DNA from: Talpa occidentalis
Taxonomy: Eukaryota > Chordata > Mammalia > Eulipotyphla > Talpidae
Reading direction: 5' to 3'
Assembly: GCF_014898055.3 (NCBI RefSeq)
Contig: NW_026555331.1
Coordinates: 96,680,684-96,744,683, forward strand
DNA: 64,000 nt
Shown: positions 1 to 14,800 of the stretch, piece by piece
Position numbering within the stretch: the first letter of the stretch is position 1
Layout of the letters: every line of letters starts with the position of its first letter
Position numbers and translations under genes: made by a program
The notes under the pieces: model-generated
Databases searched by the model: none
The model's input: the letters and a program-made list of their open reading frames with translations, nothing else
What the model was told of the DNA's origin: nothing

Positions 1-298
1 GTTTACTTTCTTGATCAATATCAGGCAGAAATACATTTAAAATCAACATAGGTCCAACTTAATAATTTGATAACTCTAGTAACAAAAGAAAGTATTGTTT
101 GAAATGGTTAGAAAAATGTGATTAAAACTTAAAAAACATAATTTGAATATTTTTTAAAGATTTTTAAAGAATAAATTTTTGAAGATGTTATAATAAAGGA
201 AAATAATGTTTCAAATTATACCCATCACTTCAAATGCTTTTTTTCAAATGGTTTTTAAAAGAGATATGCAATTTTTTAGTTATAAAATATAAAGCTCA

Positions 299-563
299 GG
301 CCTCCCCTGGTGGTGCAGCAGTAGAGCTCTGGGCTGCGAAGCTGTCTGCAGCCTCTGCAGCGCTGGTTCAATCCCTGGCTGCCAGCGAGTGTCCCACATG
401 GCGCAGCAGACCTCTCCTGCCACCTCCTGCTCCCCTCAGCAGTGCATTTAGTCAGTCTGCCTGATCTGTTCCACGCTCTGGCTCTGGTGAATTCTCTCAC
501 CCTCCCACGCTTCTGACTGTACCCAGTGCTTGTATAAATAAATAAATCTTTAAAAAAAAAATG
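299..563 (+). repeat. tRNA-derived SINE, subfamily A
   Basis: It starts with GCCTCCCCTGGTGGTGCAGC, followed by a B-box-like GGTTCAATCCC, an internal TGCTCCCCTCAGCAGTG core and a tail of CTTGTATAAATAAATAAATC plus poly(A). Flanking direct repeats TAAAGCTCA occur at 290-298 and 564-572. Antisense to SNX13. Confidence 0.9.
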
Positions 564-1077
564 TAAAGCTCATCAATTAGAATAAAAAAAAAAAGTTAAA
601 AAACAAAGTCGGAGAAAGACAATGAAATATACGTACACATGTAATTACAAGCTACACTCAATAATTCCAGTGTAAGGGATTACTCATGACTGATATGTAA
701 GTGAAATGTATCAACTTCAGAACAAAATCAATGGCTGAAAAAAATTTTTAATCTACTTTGTTGTAAGTTAGTATGAGGTTTTGGAAAGTTTGAGGAGATG
801 GCTAATAAATAATTTGCTTTCATTAGTTACATACAAGAAAATAGACTGGCTAGAAATCTAAGAATGGGAGCTAAAAGTCAACTAAAATATTTTTTTTTCC
901 ACTAGTACATTGGAATTTAAATAAACTAGAATGGGAGCCCTAGTGAGAAAGTTACATTCTAACATAAACCAACAGTGTGCCTGTACTTCCAAGTCTTTAA
1001 TGCCATGTATTGGATTTTTAAAATACATTATAGAATTGCTATTAAGTATATATTTTATTTGAATTTTTATTTTTATT

Positions 1078-1170
1078 TATTAATTTTTTTTAAATTTTTT
1101 TACATCATTGCTCATTTGTAAAAAATATTTGGTTCCCCTCACCCCCTATGGGGTGTAATCCCCATAGAAC
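1078..1170 (-). repeat. L1 3' end fragment (old)
   Basis: On the minus strand it reads CCATAGGGGGTGAGGGG...AATGAGCAATGATG then an A-rich tail. The same terminal arrangement recurs at 31585-31725 (minus) and 42840-43038 (plus), so it is a shared L1-type 3' end. Confidence 0.55.
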
Positions 1171-2454
1171 TAAAATATTTTTTAAGCGTTCTTGCGTTAA
1201 GGTTCAAAAATCAGCTCACTGATTATGAATCAATTTATTTTCTTTCATTCTGGGTCAGATAGCAAATCCGTTTCACAACAATGAAGAAGTTTTTTAAGTA
1301 GATAAAAGTAAAAAATAGTACTTTCCAGAAACAGAATTGGTATTGCAAATTTATACCAGCTTTATAAAAGATTTTTCAACAGATATAGTAAATACTATTA
1401 CAGAATATACTCAAGGTACACTGAATTTTATTATTCAGCACTTTCAAAAAAAAAATTTTCCTTAATTATGCAGGCAAGTTTTGATTATGCAGCCAAATTC
1501 AGTTAATAGCACATTATTCAAATTTTAAAAACAAACCAGAATATTTAAAAATCTAAGATATTAGATCAATAATCAATATAAAAAAATTAAAATTAAAATT
1601 AAATATTCTAACTAGATTTCTTACATAATTTAGAAAGTAAAATCTATTACTATTGTACAATGAAGATTATTAGATAGAGCAGAGGGGAGGCTAGGAAGTG
1701 TACCACAATAGAGCTATTTTTTTTTTAAGTAGTACTCACTACCTCCTGTATTATACCTCCATCACCAAGTGGTCCTGCTCATAAAATCTTTTTGTAAGTT
1801 AATTATCATAAATAAAACAGTGATTTAAAATAGTTACTTAGTCAAATCTTTCCCACTGACTATATTTATATAGCTTATTTTCTTAGTAGAATGTACCAGA
1901 GTGTTCATCAAACTTTTAATATTTAATTACAGCTTAAATATTTCTGAACTGTGTCACAAATAAAATGGTCACCAAGAATCTGGCGATTTGTGCTCTAAGG
2001 GTTGCCTTTCCTACTACATAACTGATTACTACCTGAATGAAAACTGATATTTGAGTTTTGGTTTACAATGAATTTCATATATATAATTCCATATAAATCT
2101 GACAATGACTCTGAGGTAAGATACTACTATGAGAAGAATACGATTCCAGATTTACAACGGAGAATAATGAGGTGTTAATAAATGGTGAGGCCAACATCTC
2201 CCAGGCAGGAAGTAGTAACACAGGAGTAAAATCTAAATATACTGACTCAATATCTGTTTTTTTCACTATGTTATGTTGACAGAGGCCCCAGCAGCCTCAG
2301 CTGAAAAAAACTGAAAGGTTGGGTTAAAGACTCCTGATACTTCTTCCAGTTCTAAAGTCTCCCACACTGTGCAGAATTCCGAATAAGTTATAGTCAATGA
2401 AAAACAAAAAACAAAACCATAGTTTTTCAAAATTACTTTACAGTACATGATACC

Positions 2455-2585
2455 CTCTCAGGATCATTATTGTTATCCTGTTATCTCATTTAATCTTTTT
2501 GGTAAGTCTACTATTAATGATTAGTATTATTACTTACCAGTGAAAGGGAAACTACCAGAGAACTATATGACTGACACAACTCAAA
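2455..2585 (+). repeat. MIR-like fragment
   Basis: ATCTCATTTAATC...ACTATTAATGATTAGTATTATTACTTACCAGTGAAAGG follows the order of the MIR core (ATTTAATCCTCACAACAA..., then ...ATTATTATCCCCATTTTACAGATGAGG), heavily diverged. Confidence 0.45.
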
Positions 2586-2673
2586 TTAACAATCTCTTGC
2601 CTGAAAGGCCTTTTTTTTTTTTTTTTCGGAAAGAAATATTTATACATAGAAAGTTCAGTGTGTGTCATCTTAC

Positions 2674-2806
2674 CTCCATCACCATCATCTGACCCTCTGA
2701 AACTAGGATCTTTTAACATATCCAACTCCGCTAACATTCGTACATAAAGCGCATTCTGTCTGAAGGAAGGATAAAATCTTTCATCTCGTAGCATCAATTC
2801 ATATAC
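2674..2806 (-). CDS. SNX13: SNX13 exon: end of RGS domain
   Basis: It reads [20 protein letters not shown] then [20 protein letters not shown] then DGDG plus one base. [11 protein letters not shown] is the conserved last RGS segment; the acidic SDDGDG tail begins the linker to the PX domain. The acceptor is ATTTCAAAAAG before GTA, with a weak pyrimidine tract; the donor is GATGGAG followed by GTAAGA. Length is 133 nt. No later SNX13 exon is found down to position 1, so the next exon is outside the window. Confidence 0.95.
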
Positions 2807-5800
2807 CTTTTTGAAATAAATCAAAATAGTCATTGTTAATACAAATAATGTGCTAAATAGAAGATTCCACCAAAACTAGATTAAGGTGTTGCCATCCTCA
2901 AAGACTCCATATCTAAAGATGTCAGCAACAAGACTATGTCACACTAATGATTTCTTCTGGTCTTCTCAGTAATTACATTATAATATAAGGTACTATTATA
3001 AGTCACAAGGGTACACATGATGTCCCAAGAAGTAATGCTCTCTATGACACAAGTCCACATAAAGGCTCAAGGCACATATTAAAATAAATTTGAGTCATGT
3101 TATTTATACATCATCAATGCATTAAATTCATGGATTGTGGTAGATTCAAATAAAACAACCCAACATAAAAATTTTCTTCATTTGTTAATTAAATAAACAA
3201 AAAGTCCTGGCCTCTTTTGTGACAAAAAGAACCATAATTCATCTTTTTAGTCACCACTCAGGTTTAATAATGTTTTAGTAATCTTTTAAAAATCCAATCA
3301 TAGGGCCTCCCTGGTTAAGCATAGCACTTTGAAGCTATCTGCAGCCTCTGCAGCACAAGCTCCATACCTAGCCCACCAGGGAGCTACCCAAATGGTGCAG
3401 CAGACATCTCCTGACTTGCTTGCTGCTCCCCTCAACAGTGTATTTCAGTCAATCCACATGTTCTGTCTCTGGTGAATCCTCTCATCCCCCCCACACCTCT
3501 GGCCTATACCCCATTTCTTGTATGCATAAAGAAATAAATCTTTTAAAAAATCCAATCACATATACATAGAAATACATTTTTTTCAAGAGATAATGATAAA
3601 TGCTGTATAAAGTACCTTCCTTTGAATGTCATCAAAGATTTCAGGGGTTGGATCTTCATGATTCAAAGTATCTGCTAATTTTGCTACCAAATAATCATCA
3701 ACAGTGACTCTTGGAGATGCCTAAAAATGCAGAAAAAATAAGTTTGATTATTTTCAGAATCTCCTAGTGAGCAAGAAATTTAAACAATAAAATCAGAGTA
3801 TTAAAAATAAATGGCAGAAAGTCCTTGGTTTGTAAAATGGTAACTTAATGTTTAAGAAGGCTAAAATAAGAGCTAAAACTTTCTCACCATCATGTACTAT
3901 TTAGCACATTGTAAACAAACTAGAACTTAAAATTCTGACTTTTGCTGAAAAAGTTACCTTTGGAAATAATATTACGTAAGGATTAAAAGAGATCTATGTA
4001 AGACATACAATCAGTGTCCAGCACACAGAAAAGTAGTACCAGATGGATATTCAATATAATTGCTAAAGAATAAGCCATTTATTACTTATTTAACACTAGA
4101 AACAATCCTTTTTAGTGGCCTTTAAAAGAAGGACACCCCCCTCCCTTGGGCCTCCCTGGTGGTGCAAGGGGTTAGGACAAAAATCTATGAATCTGTCCAC
4201 AGCCACTGCAGCAAAAGTTTGATCCCAGGCCAGGGAGATACCCACATGGCACAGCAGACCTCTCCTGACTCACCCCTGCTGCTTCCCTCAGCAGTGTATT
4301 TCAGTCAGTCTGCCTGTTCTGTTCCCCACTCTGTCTCTGGTGAAACGTCTCACCCCCCATACCTCTGGCCTGTACCCCAGTTCTTGTATGCATAAATAAA
4401 TAAATCTTTAAAAAAAAAGGACCCTTGTCTAAAATTTGATTTAATAATGCAGTGAAGTTCCAGTATGAGATGGGAAGGAAATAGGAAAAGCTAATTTGTT
4501 TCCAAAACTTTCATTTCAAGGTATATAATGTAACAGATATTATGCAAAAATAAAACTGATGTTTAATGTGAAAAATTATTTAAAGTAAAAATTCTAAAAA
4601 GTCTAGAATATGGTCATCTTTAGTATGTCAACTTTTGAATTTTTGGTTCTCAAGGTTCTAGAGAGAAATGTTTGCATGATGTTGGTCAGTTAACTCAATT
4701 TTCTAAAAGTCAGTTTCTTCACCTATAAAATGAGTACAATAACACAAAATAGAAATGCTATGTTAAAAAAGACAATGTGAGGTAAAATGTTTTGCACTTA
4801 GCATGAGTAATGGCTATAATAAGTTTTACAAAAATTATTATTGCCAATACTATCAAAGAAGGTAACAAAACAGTAATCGAAAAGTATACTCACCTTTTCT
4901 GACAAATACTGTTCATAAATTCCAACAGCAGCTGCTCTTAAAAGACCTTTGGTTTGGTTGGTTTGATATTTTCCATCTTTCTGACGACTTAATAAAACCT
5001 CTAGCTGCTGTTGGGCTGTAACCCGGTATCCTTCCACTGTCATCCAGAAAAAAAGATGTGCTTGACCTCCAGTTTGCTGCATGTAATCTACCAAATAAAA
5101 TGTACAACAACACAGATATTAATGCCATATATTTTGGGATACATGTAGCTATATGACAAATAGGTTAGAAAGAAAGTTTCAAATGCTTAAAACTTTACAC
5201 ATTGAAGATATTAAGCAAATGACTGAAGTGACAAAATAGTTATAAACTGGTTAAGCTAAAAAGACCAATTATATAGGAAATGCAAATGGCAGCACTTTTT
5301 TTTTTAAATCTAATTTTTCATGATAAAATATCTAGGGAATAAAACTACTTCACAAGAAATAAATTACTTCACCAATACGCAGCTTCTGCTCTCAGTAAAG
5401 ATTAACTGTAAAATTAATATTTCTGTAAGTATTAAAAATAAGGCACTGAGTCCTCAACAAGCATTTATATTTTTGATCATGAAAATGAATAATCAGGAGT
5501 TTTGCTGAAAATGTCCCCCAGAAAAAAGTAATGTTGCTATAATATGAATGTGTATTAAATGATTATATATGTTCAAAATAGCATTAAAAAAGTCCCTTCC
5601 CCATTTATGCAAAATAAAGATATAAACAAATATATCTGGCATGCTACATATGAATTATATATACCATGTATTTCTTAAAAAGTACTTTTTCAATAATTTA
5701 AATTCATAGTAGATTCACCCTAGGTTTTATTTTAAAGCCCATTTGGCAAATGCACTTTAGAGTTGTAACAAGCACATTTTCCTACCCACCTCCCCTCCCG

Positions 5801-8800
5801 CCCCAAATCTTTACCTTCTAAGGTTTCCAAAGAAAAAAAGAACATTTCAGAGAAAGAGGGTAGGGGAGAAATATATTTGGCATGCTAAATATGAATTATT
5901 TAAAATTTAAAAATACAACTATTAAAATTTTCAAGAGCTATATAACTTCATGAAATATATTTACCTACCCATAAAAAATTGTAGTGCAACATTGTCTACA
6001 AGAATGCTTTCCAGGGGGACTATGCAAAGTTTCCCAAAATTTGCTGCCAGTTTCACAGTATTTATTTCCTACAAATAATAGTGAATGTAGGTTAATTTTT
6101 CATCTATTCACTCATTAGGTTAAATATTTTTAAACAAATATAAAAATTAAATTACAATGAAACAAAAGTAAAACTTTCTTCCCTTCTGATGACATATGTG
6201 GACACAAAATAAAACCATTTGGCTTCAGTTAATTTCCTGGAGATCTCTTAGAGTTGTTCAGTAAATATACATTAAATGTATGAAAAATGCTCATCATTTA
6301 TTTCAAAACAAAACAAATATAAATAGCTGTATTTTCAAGTAGTTTCTGCCTCTGCATCCTTGAAACAGAAGTAAATATTTTAAGACATAAAGGGCAAAAG
6401 TGCTACTGCTACGATCACTCAAAAATAAGGAAATTTCAATATTCTCAGGCATAGATTGAAGTCGACATACTGGGTAAACAGAAAATATTACCAAAGATTA
6501 ATTTTTTACTTAACAAACTAAAAACTCCACAATAACTATAGAAAATAAAGTTCTTTTTAGATATATAAATAGCAAATTACAATTTTCAATGTAAAATAAG
6601 TTACTATTTCTAATTCATCTCTTCCCATTTTCTCCTGTACTGACCTGAATCAGATTTTCTCTCTACTACTCCACCATAATGCTGTCATCAGATTATCAAT
6701 AATGCCCATACTGGCAATCCCAATAGTCAATTCTAAATCTTCCGTTTATTGGTAGTCTTTGCCATATCTGATCTACTATTTCTTCTTTAAATCCTTTCTA
6801 TACTTGGCTTTTAGGATTATCACACTCCTAGGATTTTTTTCAATCTCGCTAGTTATTTATTGTTTCTTTGGTTAGCTCTTCCAGCTCACCTTAAACTCTA
6901 GTACTCGTATGTCTCAAGACTGAATCCTTGGTATCTTCTTACTAACACTCTTTTAGACAACCTAATCCAGTCTCTTAACTTAAATAAACATCTGATAATC
7001 CTAAGGATTCTCAAAGTTTATCTCCATTACTAAACTTTTGCTTTGAACTTGAATTTACAAATAAGCCCGTCTACTTGAATGCTGAACAAAAATCTCAATT
7101 TAGAACATCCAGTACTTGATTCTCTCTTCCAAGCCTCCTCCTGCCTCAGTTTCAAACCTGTGAATAAATAGCAACACTATTTACAGTTACTCAGGCCAAA
7201 AAACTCAGGAATTAACCTTGAGTCCTTTTTTTCTTTCTCCCCCTATATTTAATCCATTTACAAATCTTGTTAGCATTACATCCCCTCTCTAATTACTTTT
7301 CACAACCTCCACAAGCATTTCTTACTGGACTAAAACAGCAGCCTTATAAACAATCTTTTAGTTTCCATTCTTTCACCATCACTCTGCCATAATTTATCAT
7401 AAAGAGCCAAAGTAATCACTTTAAATCTCCAGTAGATTCCCGTCACAATCAGAATTTAAAACTATCTTATTATGGCATGTATCTAACCTCTGAGAATTCT
7501 CTTCCATCGCATTCCCACTATAATTCTTCTCATTCATTCCACACCAGTCACACTGACCACTAACTCATTCAGTACTTTTTCTATTGCAGAGCCTTTAAAT
7601 TTGCTCCCACCTTGACTGATTCTTAAAAAGATATCCCTAAGACTTCTCCACATTATTTAGACATATGTTTAAACATCACCAAATATCTCAACACCTATCC
7701 CTAAAACACTCCTAGACAATATCTATCTAATTTACTTTTAATGTTCTTTACATTTTTTTTTTCTATGTTTTTGGACGTTACACATCAATTTACCTTTTGA
7801 TTTATTTTCTGACTCTGTAAAATGTAAACTACATCAAAAATTTTGTCTATTAGGTTCATCTACAATGGTGCCCAATGCACAAAATTCAACAGATATTGAA
7901 TTATTAATAAATAATAAGTAGAAGAATAAATCAAGAAATAAAGCAAAGCTTTTAATTAATCACTTTTGTATTTTTCAGGCAATACTTAATTTCCTTAGGT
8001 TAGTTAAACAAATAATGGTCACACATTGTATACAGGGAAATTTTCTCTAAAAGTTCTTTTGAAGAGTGCTATACTAATTAATATCCTTCTTTTAGTTATT
8101 TGCTAACCATTTCAATTAATATATTTTAATATTAACATAACATAAACATTAATTCAAAAAGTATTTTACTTACTTTGCCTGACTGCAACCGCTGTATCCT
8201 TGAATCACATACTTTCTTTACAAATAATAAGCTGTTTATTTGATTCTTAATAGTGTTGATATCTAAAAACAAACATGATTATTGTCTAAATACAAAGCAG
8301 TAATACTATCTATAAAATACCTCAAACTCACACAGTGATTTACCATGAAAACCAATGAATATACAATTATTTAATAAAAGAAAATTTGAAATTTTAGCAA
8401 ACCTATTTAAAATCAAATCATGACAATTACAAGATAGGGCACTATAAATAATAGTTAATAATCTCAAGTTCAGAAAATTATAATGCTTTATTCTTAGTAC
8501 ATGCTAACAGATTTAGATTCAGCAAAGGTGGGGAAGCAACTAATAGCATAAACTCACAGTTGGGTAAATTAATGTTTTGTTTGAAAACATAGTTATAACT
8601 AAAGATGTAAAATATTTTCAGTTAAGTTACTTACCATCACCAGCTGTATCAAGAGATCGAAGATACTGTAATTCTTCTGCTGCCTTATCTCTAACTGCTT
8701 CTAGCTCTCCAATATTGTCACTCAATTTAATAATGTTCATAAAGGCCTCATAGTTGCAATTAGATTCACGGATCTGAAAATGAAGTTTAAAAAAGCAGGT

Positions 8801-11800
8801 GGGAGGGGTGTTCATCTATTAAGGGGAAAGCACAATCTTGAGAGCCATCCATGTGCCTGGTAAACTGACATTTCCCCCCAGTGTTTATAACACAATACAA
8901 AATGAAAATAACTATACTCGTTGCACTTAAATTCTAATAAGCCATAGATTGTAAACAAAGTAAGCAAAATTATAGCATGCTAGCTTGCACAGAAAGTATG
9001 CTCAGGATGTCTGATGATAGCAAGGAAGCCATGTTGGCTGAGGAATAGAAAAGCAAGCAGAGGAACAGAAAACAAGATCATTGGTAATAGAGGATGACTG
9101 TGTAAGGTATAGCAAATGTGGTTTTCACACTGAATGGAATATAAACTGGAGAGTTTTAAACAGAGCAGCATTCTCTGTCTTAAATTTAACAGAATCATTG
9201 TGATGATAGAAGTAACTATTATTTTGTCTTTTTCTAGTTACTTTGCTGTGTAAGAAATGAAATGAAGTAGAAAGTTAGGTGTATATAATCAAGATATGGT
9301 TTTACCAAGCAAGATGAGAGCAAATAGGTAGTTGAGAATGCTAATAAAAAAACACTAATCACTATGTCAGTTAAATTTAAGCTAAATCAAACATTAAGGG
9401 GAACTGTGAAAAGGTCAAGATATTATTCATTCTTAATAAGGAGTCAAAGAACTGGAGTTTGTATATGTCCAGCCAGAACTGTGAAAAAAACTGGCCAATA
9501 AGCATATGCATTGACTCAATAGCATTAGTCATCACAGATATACAGATTAACCACAACAAAAAAGACAGACCAGACCTCTCAAACAGTTCTAGTAAACAAG
9601 AATTATAGCACAAGTTTGGAATACTGGGTATTTCTTCCATTTTATATAAATTTAACTACAATTATAAAACAAAAAGAAGTTATTAAAGACAAGATTTACT
9701 AAGAATGCATGAAGAAAAAAGTAAAGAGCTGTTCAAGTGTCTGCTCCAATTGGAGGTAACAAAATGAACATAATAGGTGATATATGCCACAGTCAAAAAT
9801 AAGACTTGACATTGTCTTTAAAAGAAATGACATACATATTTAGAGAATAATAATGCAAATTTGTCTGTACTACTATTTAGAAATTACTTAAAAATCTAAA
9901 ATTGTTGTTGGGTTTCACAAATACTTTGTTAAGAGCTAATATAAATTCACTATTATAGTGAATTATATTACAGTGCCCTAAACCTTTCCTCTCAAATAAA
10001 AATAAACTACATGGTAAGGTATCATTAACACAATAATTTATGAGTTAAAAAACTAAAATAAAGCTCATTTGAATTTTATAATACCTATGTATAAATGACT
10101 CCTGATATAGTGTCAGAGTATAAGCTAGAGAGCAAAGCAGGCTAAAATCCTTTATTAATATATTCTTCATATTTTCTGAAAGTTTACTACAAAGTACAAC
10201 AGTGATCAGTTCCTTTCATTGAAAAACAAAAAGACCTAAATAGCAAAACATAACAAAACAGCAGTGAGCACTTTATGTCTCAACAGTCTCTTTAAACATA
10301 AATGGAAAGAATTCACAAGTTAAAATGTAGAATGATTGAATGGATTTCAAAACAAAGACCAACCTTCTGTTGTTTACAAGAAATCACCTTACAAAGATAA
10401 GCACACACTTAAGAGTTATAGGCTGGTAGAAATTATAAATGCAAAGGCAACCGAAAATAATCTGGGGGAGCTAAACTAATGTGGGAAAATAGACTTCAGA
10501 TTAAAAATAGTAATAAAAGACAGACACTATATTAGGATTATATGTCTAATAGAATAATAAAAAATAACACTCATAAATATCTATGCACTGAATGATGAAG
10601 CACAAACACACAATAATTAATACGAGAACTAAAAAAAGACATTGATAACAACACCCTAATATTAGGAGACTGTAAAAACTCACAACAATGGACTGATTAA
10701 TAGGAAAAAGAATAAATAAACAACAGCCTTAAATGAGGAGCTAGACTAAATAAAACTAACAAATATTTACAGAGCATTCCACCCAAAACCCATTGCATGT
10801 AACTTTTTTTCAAATGTACATGGAACATTTTCGAGAATAGATCATATCTTGGGACACAAGTCAACTGTCAATAAAACCAGATTTAAATTATACCCAAATA
10901 TTCTCTCTGATCATAATGCCATAAAATCAGAAACTGAGAATAAGAAAATTTAAAAAGAGAAGATGAATACACAGAAACTAAACAATAGATCTTGGGTAAA
11001 AGAAGAAATCGAAAAGGAAATCCAGAAACAATTTGAGATAAAAATGATGATACAAGGTATGAGAAACTATGAAATGCAGCAAAAGCAGTATTAAGAGGGA
11101 AGACAATTGCAATGCAGGTTCATATTAAGAAACAAGAAAAATACCAATTAAAATATCACACCTAAAGCAACTTGAAAAAGAGGAACAAAAAGACCAAAAG
11201 ATAAAAGCAAGCAATAAGTGTGAGAGCAGAAATAAGTAAATATAGTACAAAAGGGTAATTACAAAAAAAAAAGCTGGTTCTTCAAGATTAACAAAAAATA
11301 TAAGCTTTTAACTACACTAACAAAAAGAGAAATGAAAAAAGAACATAATAAACAGTCACAAACAAAAGAGAAAGCACAGAAATCCAAAGAATCCAAAGGT
11401 TCTTACTAGATTACTATGACCAACTATATGCAATAAATTTTATAATCTTTAAAAAATGGACAAATTTCTAGATATAATCACTAAGACTACTAATCTACAA
11501 GTAACAGATGAGCTGAACCAAGCACAAACATGTAATTGAAACAGCAATAAAAAGAAAAATTCTTCTCAAAAGACTGATGAGATGACTTAAATATGAATTT
11601 TGGCAAACTTTCAAAGAACTAATGTCCATCTTTCTCAAAATGCTCTTAAAAATACAAGAAGGAATCTACCATAATACATTTTACAATGCAAACATTACCC
11701 TAATACGGAAACCAGACAAACGAAACACAAGAAAATTATAGACCAATATACCTGAATAATGCAATCTATGCAAAAACCCTCAACAAAATATTAGCAAATC

Positions 11801-14800
11801 AAATTCAACAGTATACCACAAGGTTGATATACCATGATCACATGGGATTTATACCAGGGATGCAGGGAAAATCTAATATATGTAAATCAATCAATGTAAC
11901 ACATAATATAAACAAAAACAAACCTAAAAATCACATTATAATATAAATAGGTAGAGAGAAAGCACTTGATAAGATTCAGCACCCATTTATGATAAAAGCT
12001 CTAAACAAGAGAGGAAAAGAAGGAACCTACCCTAATATATAAAAGGCCATATATCACAAACCAATTGTGAACATGATATTTAATGGCAAATAACTGAAAG
12101 CTTTTTCTAGGCTCAGGAACAAGACAAGGATGCCCAATGTCACGTCTTCTGTTTAACTTAGTAAAAGGGGTTAGTTTTGGCCAGAGCTATCAGACAATAA
12201 CAGGCAATAAAGGATATACAATTCAGAAAGAGAAGAGTGAAACTATCACTATTTGCAAGTAATATACAACATAGAGAAGGCTAAAGACTCCATCAAGAAG
12301 TTACTAGAAACAGGGCCTCCTCTGGTGGTGCAGCGGGTTGGGCGCAGCGCTGTGAAGCTGTCTGCAGCCTCTGGAGCACCGGTTCGATCCCGACTGGCCG
12401 GAGAGGGTTCCACATGGCGCGGCAGACATCTCCTGTCTCGCCTGCTGCTCCCCTCAGCAGTGTATTTTGTCAGTCTGCCTGTTCTGTTCCCGGCTCTGTC
12501 TCTGGTGACTCCTCTCACCCTCCCGCGCATCTGGCCTGTACCCCAGCTCTTGTATAAATAAATAAATAAATCTTAAAAAAAAAAAAAAAGAAGTTACTAG
12601 AAACAACAGATGAATATAACAAAGTGTCAGGTCATAAAAAAAATCTACATACAAAATCCATAGTCTTTTAATATACAAAGAATAAGAGGTAAAAGAAACT
12701 AGGAAAATAACTACATTTACGATTGACTCAAAAAGAATTTAATGCCTCTATATCTACTTAAGGAGGCAAAAGAACTATAGAGTGTGAGGTACAAAGTGTT
12801 ACTCAAAGAATTAGATAGAAACATAGCAAGATGCAAGGCTATCCAATGCTCATGGATGGGGAGATTAATATAATCAAAAAGACTCAGCAATCCCACTCTT
12901 GGGCATATATGCAAACAATATGAAGTCATTAACATAAAAACTTGAATATTCCATAATGATCATCTTATATTTATAATAGCTAGGACATGGAAGCAGCCTA
13001 AATGTCCACTGACAGACAACTGGATCAAGATAATATAGTACATTCCTGCCACCGAGTACTATAAAGCCATTAAGAAAGGATGAAATGCAGCTATTTTCAA
13101 CAAAATTGAGGGAATTTGAGAGAATTATGTATAGCAAAACAAGTTAACAGTAACATAAAATACTGGACATTTACAAAGCAGATGACTTCATAATGTAAAA
13201 CACTTTCAAAAACCAGAGGATATCAATAAGTAATATGAATGCTCTGAAGTTATAGAGCAAGGATAAGGTAGTGGGGAAAAAATGTTAAAAATTTTTTTTA
13301 AAGATGTACTACAACTGCTATTTTTAATGACTGCATTCTATTCTGTCATAAATATTCTATAATATTTTAAACCAATATTCTACATGGAACACAAATTAGT
13401 TTTAGTTTTTTACCAATATAAGTCAATGTTGTCAATAACAGACTTAAATATGATATGAGGTAAACTTGTTCATTATTATTTTAGTATAAATTTCAGGAGT
13501 AGAATACCTAACAAAAGGATATGTTGTTTTTAATTTCAATTATGAGGATATGCATACTTTTATCACTTTATCTTGCTTTTACCTTTAAGCTCTCAATAGA
13601 ACCAAATAAGTCTAAAAAAATTGATAAAAGAAAAATTAAATTCAGTGACCTCCATGGAAGGCTCTAGAAATACAAAATTAGTAAAATAATTTCTGCCTGC
13701 AGTAGCCACAATCTGGCAGAAATTATAACAACTACAATAAAACAATGACAAGTCTGAGAATGGTTATGGGAGAACAAAGATCAAGTACTTTTCCTAGGAA
13801 AATGGACTGAGTTAATAGAAGGCAACCAGAGAGAAGAAATCCCATGCTTTAGAAAATGAATCAGTGATCTAAAAGTATACATCACTGTATTCCATCAATG
13901 CCCTATTTGCAACTCTTTCTTGACCATGAATTTATTGAAAAAGCAATTATAATAAGAAATATATAGGGCCTCCCCAGTGGCGCAGCAGTTGAGCGCTGGG
14001 TTGTGAAGCTGCCTGCAACCTCTGCAGCGCCGGTTCGATCCCCGGCCGCTGGGCGAGAGTCCCACACAGCGCGCAGACCTCTCCTGCCGCCCGCTGCTCC
14101 CCTCAGCAGTGTACTTCGTCACTCTGCCTGTTCTACTCTCCGCTCTGGCTCCAGTGAATTCTCTCACCCTCCCGTGCCTCTGACTGTACCCAGTGCTTCT
14201 AGTATAAATAAATAAATAAATAAATATTTTTTTTTTTAAAGAAATACATAAAATCAGAATACAGAGCTAGTAAACTCAATAATCACTATTTGATAATGTG
14301 GAAAAGATGAGAAAACTCAAAGTTATCTGCTTAACGACAAACTAAGGAATTTACAAAAACATTTAGAATACAGATTTTCCAATTCTTAGTCAACTGTTCT
14401 TTCCTCCCCATGTTCCTCCACTATATACAACAAAATCTAAAGTACATAACATTAAGTAGTTCAGATCATAAGCTGTATTTAAAACCAAATAGCAGCTTTA
14501 AAAAAAATATTACCTAGGAACTCCCTGGTGGTGCAGGGGTTAAAGTCTCAGCACAATCAAGCTATCACCAGCCACTATGGCAAGAGTTTGATCCTGGGCC
14601 AGGGAGCTAACCCACATGGTGTAGCAGACCTGCCCTGTCTTGCCCACTGCTCCCCCTCAGCAGTATATTTCAGTAGATCTGCCTGTTCTGCTCCCCACTC
14701 TGTCTCTGGTGAGCACCTGTGGCATACACCCCAATTCTTGTATGCATAAATAAAAATAAATCTTAAAAAAAAATTACCTATACCACAGGCAGTAAAATAT

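Larger units (their letters stand above)
1..2673 (-). other. SNX13 intron (3' part outside window)
   Basis: Intronic sequence downstream of the last exon. It holds one SINE (299-563), a reversed L1 tail (about 1078-1170) and a MIR-like stretch (about 2455-2585). The rest is AT-rich sequence in which I recognise nothing. No exon with flanking splice sites matching the SNX13 PX domain is present. Confidence 0.7.

Noticed and set aside
2075..2448. Minus-strand frames of 63 and 60 codons as further SNX13 exons
   Set aside because: The translations do not resemble the expected PX-side sequence and lack paired splice sites in the right phase.
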